Shown: positions 59,971 to 64,000 of the stretch, one piece after another
How the letters are laid out: every line of letters starts with the position of its first letter
Numbering within the stretch: the first letter of the stretch is position 1
Origin: Saksenaea vasiformis B4078
Taxonomy: Eukaryota; Mucoromycota; Mucoromycetes; Mucorales; Saksenaeaceae
DNA length: 64,000 bases
Reading direction: 5' to 3'
Assembly: GCA_000697055.1 (NCBI GenBank)
Contig: JNDT01002265.1
Location: 27,381 to 91,380, forward strand
Notes under the pieces: generated by a model
The model's database searches: none
The model's input: the letters and a program-made list of their open reading frames with translations, nothing else
What the model was told of the DNA's origin: nothing
Made by a program: the position numbers and the translations under genes

Positions 59971-61634
59971 TTACAGTCGATAGATAAAGTTCGGATCCTG
60001 CGCGTCTGTAAGGTTCTCCTCAATATCAGTCACAGTGGTGGAAGGCTGTGCTAACCGTTTGCGATTCACTATTGCCATTTTTCGTCGTGCAACCAGGAAC
60101 AGCGCACACACCAGCGTCTGGATACCAATATATATCAAAAGTTTCGTCATGTTTGGCACAGCAAGCTCCCTCACGGCGCGAGAACTGCCGGCAATGATAC
60201 CTAGTCTATATGCAACAACCCACATCTCATAATAGAACACTCTCTTGGTATATCCGGAAACATTACTTGAAAATGACGTTAGCACATGGATGTAAATTAT
60301 TGTCTCAATCGAGAAGAGAAGCACTCCAATGAGTTTGATCTGCACGACTGGTACAGTTACTATAAGTACTGTGCCAAAGGTAGCTACTATGACGCTTGCA
60401 CATACGATGTAAATCGTCTGGTGCCATCGACGACTGACGTAGATACTCAGAGGTACTAATATTAATACCACGGCGCATGTGGCAAATTGAATTCCAATAA
60501 TCGTGGTTTCCTGGACAGTACCATTAAGCGGACTATAGTTTGATGTATAGGCTTACTGATAACTCGGGGGTTTGTAAGAGCGAGTAGAGAAGAAAACCTG
60601 CATCTGCGTCGCACAGAGTGTATAGAAACATCCCAACCGACATGGCCCATAGACGCATTTCCTTTAATGCCTCTACGATTTGCTTTGCTTCTATAACCTT
60701 TGTTCTCACGACGGTATTATCCCGGATTCGCTCTTCTACTAAAATTTGGTTCTCTGCATTGAAATTCCAACGACGTGATTGAGGATTGTCGATAAAGAAG
60801 AAGAAAGTAAAAGCGCCTATAAAGCAAGCAATTCCACCGAGTATAAAGAGAATGCTGTTTGCATACGCAATGAGAAGGCTATTCCATGTAGAACAATTTA
60901 CCATCGCCATATCGATTTACCGTGTTTCTCTGCTTCTAGAATGGCCATTTCAATCAAATACATTACTATACTCCGGATGACTATAGCGAGCATTTCTGCA
61001 CCGAATCGATATGCCTGTTCACTTCGCCGATAGAAGGTTGATATCAGCATCATTGTTGCTATGAGTGCATTGCCTTGAATGACCCCAAATAGACATACGA
61101 GAAATTCTACTTGCTGGAAAGCTCCTGAAAGGCCTATACCGATTGTTATCAGACCACAGAGGATCGTATCAATACTGATGGATTTTGCTAGGGGAACCCG
61201 TTGTATAAGATAATTATTGGGAAACTATGAAACCATTAGTGTTACGCTTAGTTGTGCTCTCTTATAGCCCCGATTTATCCCTTACTTGAGCGGCGATAAT
61301 CCCAAGACCCCAAAAGAAGTAAATTGTTTCGACCTGTGAATTGTTCAGAGTCAAACCATTTTGGTTGAAGCGATACGCAATCATGAATATCGAAGAGAAG
61401 CAAAGATGTTAATATCCTGAGCTTCTTTCATCACTCATTTTATTACACACGTACCAAAATCAAATGTATGACAAATGTGAATAGCAGGATATTCATGTCA
61501 AACCTTCGCACTAATGCTCGCTCCTCAGGAGATTCAGAATTTTCTCGTAGGAAGTTTGGTCTAAATATTTCAAGTAAGCTTATCAATACAAACGAAATGA
61601 AGATGCCCTACCGGTGTTTCAACATACACAACAT
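59971..61634 (-). CDS. MFS anion:cation symporter family transporter, copy 9
   Basis: A 23-nt first exon (61612-61634, MLCMLKH) splices to RPNFLRENSESPEERALVRRFD. The third-exon block (about 60920-61210) lacks an ATG but is open, with FYRRSEQAYRFGAEM. 60533-60910 has IDNPQSRRWNF and VEERIRDNTVVRTK. The last exon, 59971-60471, has SGYTKRVFYYEMW and ends ENLTDAQDPNFIYRL. Sister of copy 6. Compared with copy 6, a short stretch after the leader is missing (SIK of the EQSIKSPEE region), leaving NSESPEE. Substrate unknown. Confidence 0.84.
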
Positions 61635-62135
61635 TGCATGAGAGAGAACAGAAAAGAATACAGAAGGAGCCAATGCCTGTGTGAAGTAATCTTTTTGAAG
61701 ATTTCATATGGTGAGAAAAAAGATTACAATTTATAACTATGCATAGCGTTTACATGCAACATGTCATACAGATGGAAAAGAAAAAGAAAAAGGAAGTAAA
61801 AAGAGAAGAACAGTCAGGTGGAAGAGCAATATACATATTTATGAACTAGCTGACATTGGTTTTCCTTTGAGCAGCACAAATCATGCAGCATTAGGTATGC
61901 TCTACTGGAAGCCCGGTTGCCATCGAGGTTTAGCGGTTTCAACACAAATGATAAGGCACGGAAGCGACTTCCTGTGTTTTTGTATTACTCCCGAACGTGA
62001 AAATTGATATAATATTATATTATTGAAACAAAGCCAATGTCGCGCTATCCATGCATAATACATAACCAAAGTATCTTGTGCCACCTCAGCCCATCGTATT
62101 TTCACACCATTCCCAGCGGCCTGACGACTAATCGA
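61635..62135. other. Spacer 9-10, near-identical to spacer 6-7
   Basis: Shares the highly conserved block described at 49434-49946. The right part (61860-62135) is more diverged and holds the 3' flank of copy 10. No gene was recognised. Confidence 0.7.
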
Positions 62136-63905
62136 TTAGAGAAAATAAATAAAATTCGGATTTTGCGCATCCGTCAGGTCATTTTTAACCTCCATGGTAG
62201 TTGTACCAGCCTTTCTTGACCGTACGCGGTTCGTAGTAGCCATTTTTCGTCGTACAATCAATAAAAGCACACAGGTTATTACATGTATACCGATAACAGT
62301 TAACAGTTTTTGATTGCGTGACGAAAAAGTCACGTCCATGGTAGTTACTGCAAGGATCATGCAAAGCTTACAAGCCACTAACCACATTTCATAGTAGAAT
62401 AGACTTTTAGTGCGTCCTGACACGTTAGTCAGTATCGTCACTTGCATGAGTACACAAGGTGCCTTAGAGGAGGATAGGAGGAAGCCAACGACCTTCAGTC
62501 CTGTAATTGGGACAGCGATAGCCAATATTACGCTAAAGGTCGAGATGATAATCCATACACAGATGATGTACAGAACTTGGCGGAACAGGCAGGCAGTGAA
62601 GATTCCTAGAAGAATCATAACCAATGTCGCAGTCTCTATCGCAACTTCAAGTCCAATCTCCTGATCCATCTAAAATTATTGTAAGTACATCTCACTGCTA
62701 TGCATTTGGACTTACTGAGAGACCAAGTAATGGCCACTCTAATGAGATTAAACTCTGTTCAATTCCTGCATTGAAATCTAACAAGAGTGCAGCAGCAGAG
62801 ATAGCCCACAGTCGCGTCTCTTTCATGGACTCTGCAATCTGTGTCGACTCTATGGATCTTGTCCGTATGATGCTATTGTCGCGGATACGCCCTTCTACTA
62901 AAATTTGCTTTTCTGCGTTGAAGTTCCACCGCCTTGATTGAGGATGGTCAACCAGGAAGAAGAAGGCCAGAATGCCTGCAACGCATGCAACGTCGCCAAA
63001 TACGTAGAAATTCCTGTTTGGTCATTTATAAGAAACAATTCTGTAGCCTTTGATTTACCATTTCGCTCTTTTTATAGCGTCGTCCGCTATGGATGTAACG
63101 CAAAGGTAAATTGGAAGAAAAATAATGGCTATTAGCCACGTAGAGAGGGTAGCTAAGCCAATCCGCAAAGTCTGTTCCTTTCGTCGATAAAACGTAGATA
63201 TCAACAGTATCAATGCTACAGTAATATTCCCGTTGAAAATCCCAAGAAGAAATCCGAGAACTGCCGCCTGAGCATAGTGTCTTGTAAACGCTGTTCCAAT
63301 GAGCGTTATCCCGCACAAGATTGTACTGATAGCAATACAGACTCGCAGGGGAACTCGTGGTATGATGTAGTAATTAGGTAGCTAGACTACTTTGTTATAG
63401 GCTGATATTTCCAATTTTCGGGATTCTGTATAGATTTCTCACCTGAACTGCAAGGATCCCAGCCTGTAACGCGCAGAATATCGCCTTATACTGAGAATCA
63501 TCATGATTTGCATGCGTTTGGTGAAGATGAATAGGAGCAAGGCTAAAGGCAAATAGGCAGCACTCCTTGTTAACGTTGACGTTAGTTAGGAGATGAAGTA
63601 GCCATGACAGAACAGCGCTGCAGTAGTAACAGCTATTCCTCAACGTTGCGTTGTTGCATTAAAGCTTACTTCAACGAGGTTGGACTTCACTTTCACTTTT
63701 AGCATGCAGATACATACCGACGAAAAATATATGAAGAATGCGAATGGCAATATGGTAAAGTCGAAAGTCCGTACTAAAGCTCGCTCCTCGGATGACTTTA
63801 TATGATTCTCTTTGTGATTCCCTTGCAAATAGTTCAAACTACGATTCGCATGGCTTAGTATAGCAATACAGTACATGACACCAACCTTTTCGATAGAAAA
63901 GACAT
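62136..63905 (-). CDS. MFS anion:cation symporter family transporter, copy 10
   Basis: A 20-nt first exon (start 63905, MSFLSK) splices to SLNYLQGNHKENHIKSSEER. The block 63055-63318 has FYRRKEQTLRIGLATL, about 62700-63010 has VDHPQSRRWNF, and the last exon, 62136-62669, has SGRTKSLFYYEMW and ends NDLTDAQNPNFIYFL. Sister of copy 7. The frame is open throughout. In the central loop the usual VEERIRDN reads VEGRIRDN. Confidence 0.84.
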
Positions 63906-64000
63906 CGTTCAAGATCGAAAACTCAAAAGGCAAACAGGAAGCAAGTTCACGAGCCGCAGTCTTTGAACTTTATGCTATAAATGCTGTCCGTAGAGAGTAT

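Larger units (their letters stand above)
59690..64000. repeat. Segmental duplication, right block (paired with 47500-51840)
   Basis: Carries transporter copies 9 and 10 in the same order and spacing as copies 6 and 7. Homology is still running at the last base of the window. Confidence 0.85.

Overview
The window is nuclear DNA from an early-diverging filamentous fungus, most likely Mucoromycota (Mucorales-like). The reasons are many short GT-AG introns (about 45-80 nt), A/T-rich intergenic DNA, glutamine- and acid-rich low-complexity proteins, a C-14 sterol reductase of the ERG24 type, and a Tnp2-type CACTA transposon. Exon joins were worked out by eye from frame, splice sites and protein family pattern.

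Layout. (1) 1-1593: 3' part of a heat-shock-factor-type regulator (+). (2) 1594-12073: gene-poor. It holds a degenerate PD-(D/E)XK-like orphan gene (6998-9049, -) inside a repeated unit, and an internally deleted copy of that unit at 5015-5930. (3) 12074-19058: a single-pass membrane protein ending in a PPPY motif (+), a complete dipeptidyl-peptidase IV-type serine peptidase (-) and a probable Alba-like protein (-). (4) 19175-30240: five tandem minus-strand MFS transporters of the anion:cation symporter (Dal5/Tna1-like) family; the fifth is a truncated pseudogene. (5) 30403-40069: ERG24 sterol reductase (-), cytosolic Phe-tRNA synthetase beta subunit (-), a coiled-coil plus SH3BGR/glutaredoxin-fold protein (+) and an acidic protein with a C-terminal hydrophobic segment (-). 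(6) 41381-about 47090: a very large minus-strand gene that reads as two MACPF-like domains followed by 23 Sel1 repeats. (7) 47774-63905: five more transporters of the same family, interrupted by a 5.1-kb CACTA element (54496-59610).

The main themes are local expansion and rearrangement. Ten transporter copies share a tiny first exon and a conserved C-terminal motif. Two of them (copies 6-7 and 9-10) form a segmental duplication offset by about 12.19 kb. The CACTA element carries a transposase gene and a divergent accessory gene, and its transposase exon is itself interrupted by a 268-bp insertion flanked by a 7-bp repeat. The most unusual gene is the double MACPF-like/Sel1 protein. The orphan-gene unit with its deletion derivative looks like an uncharacterised mobile family.
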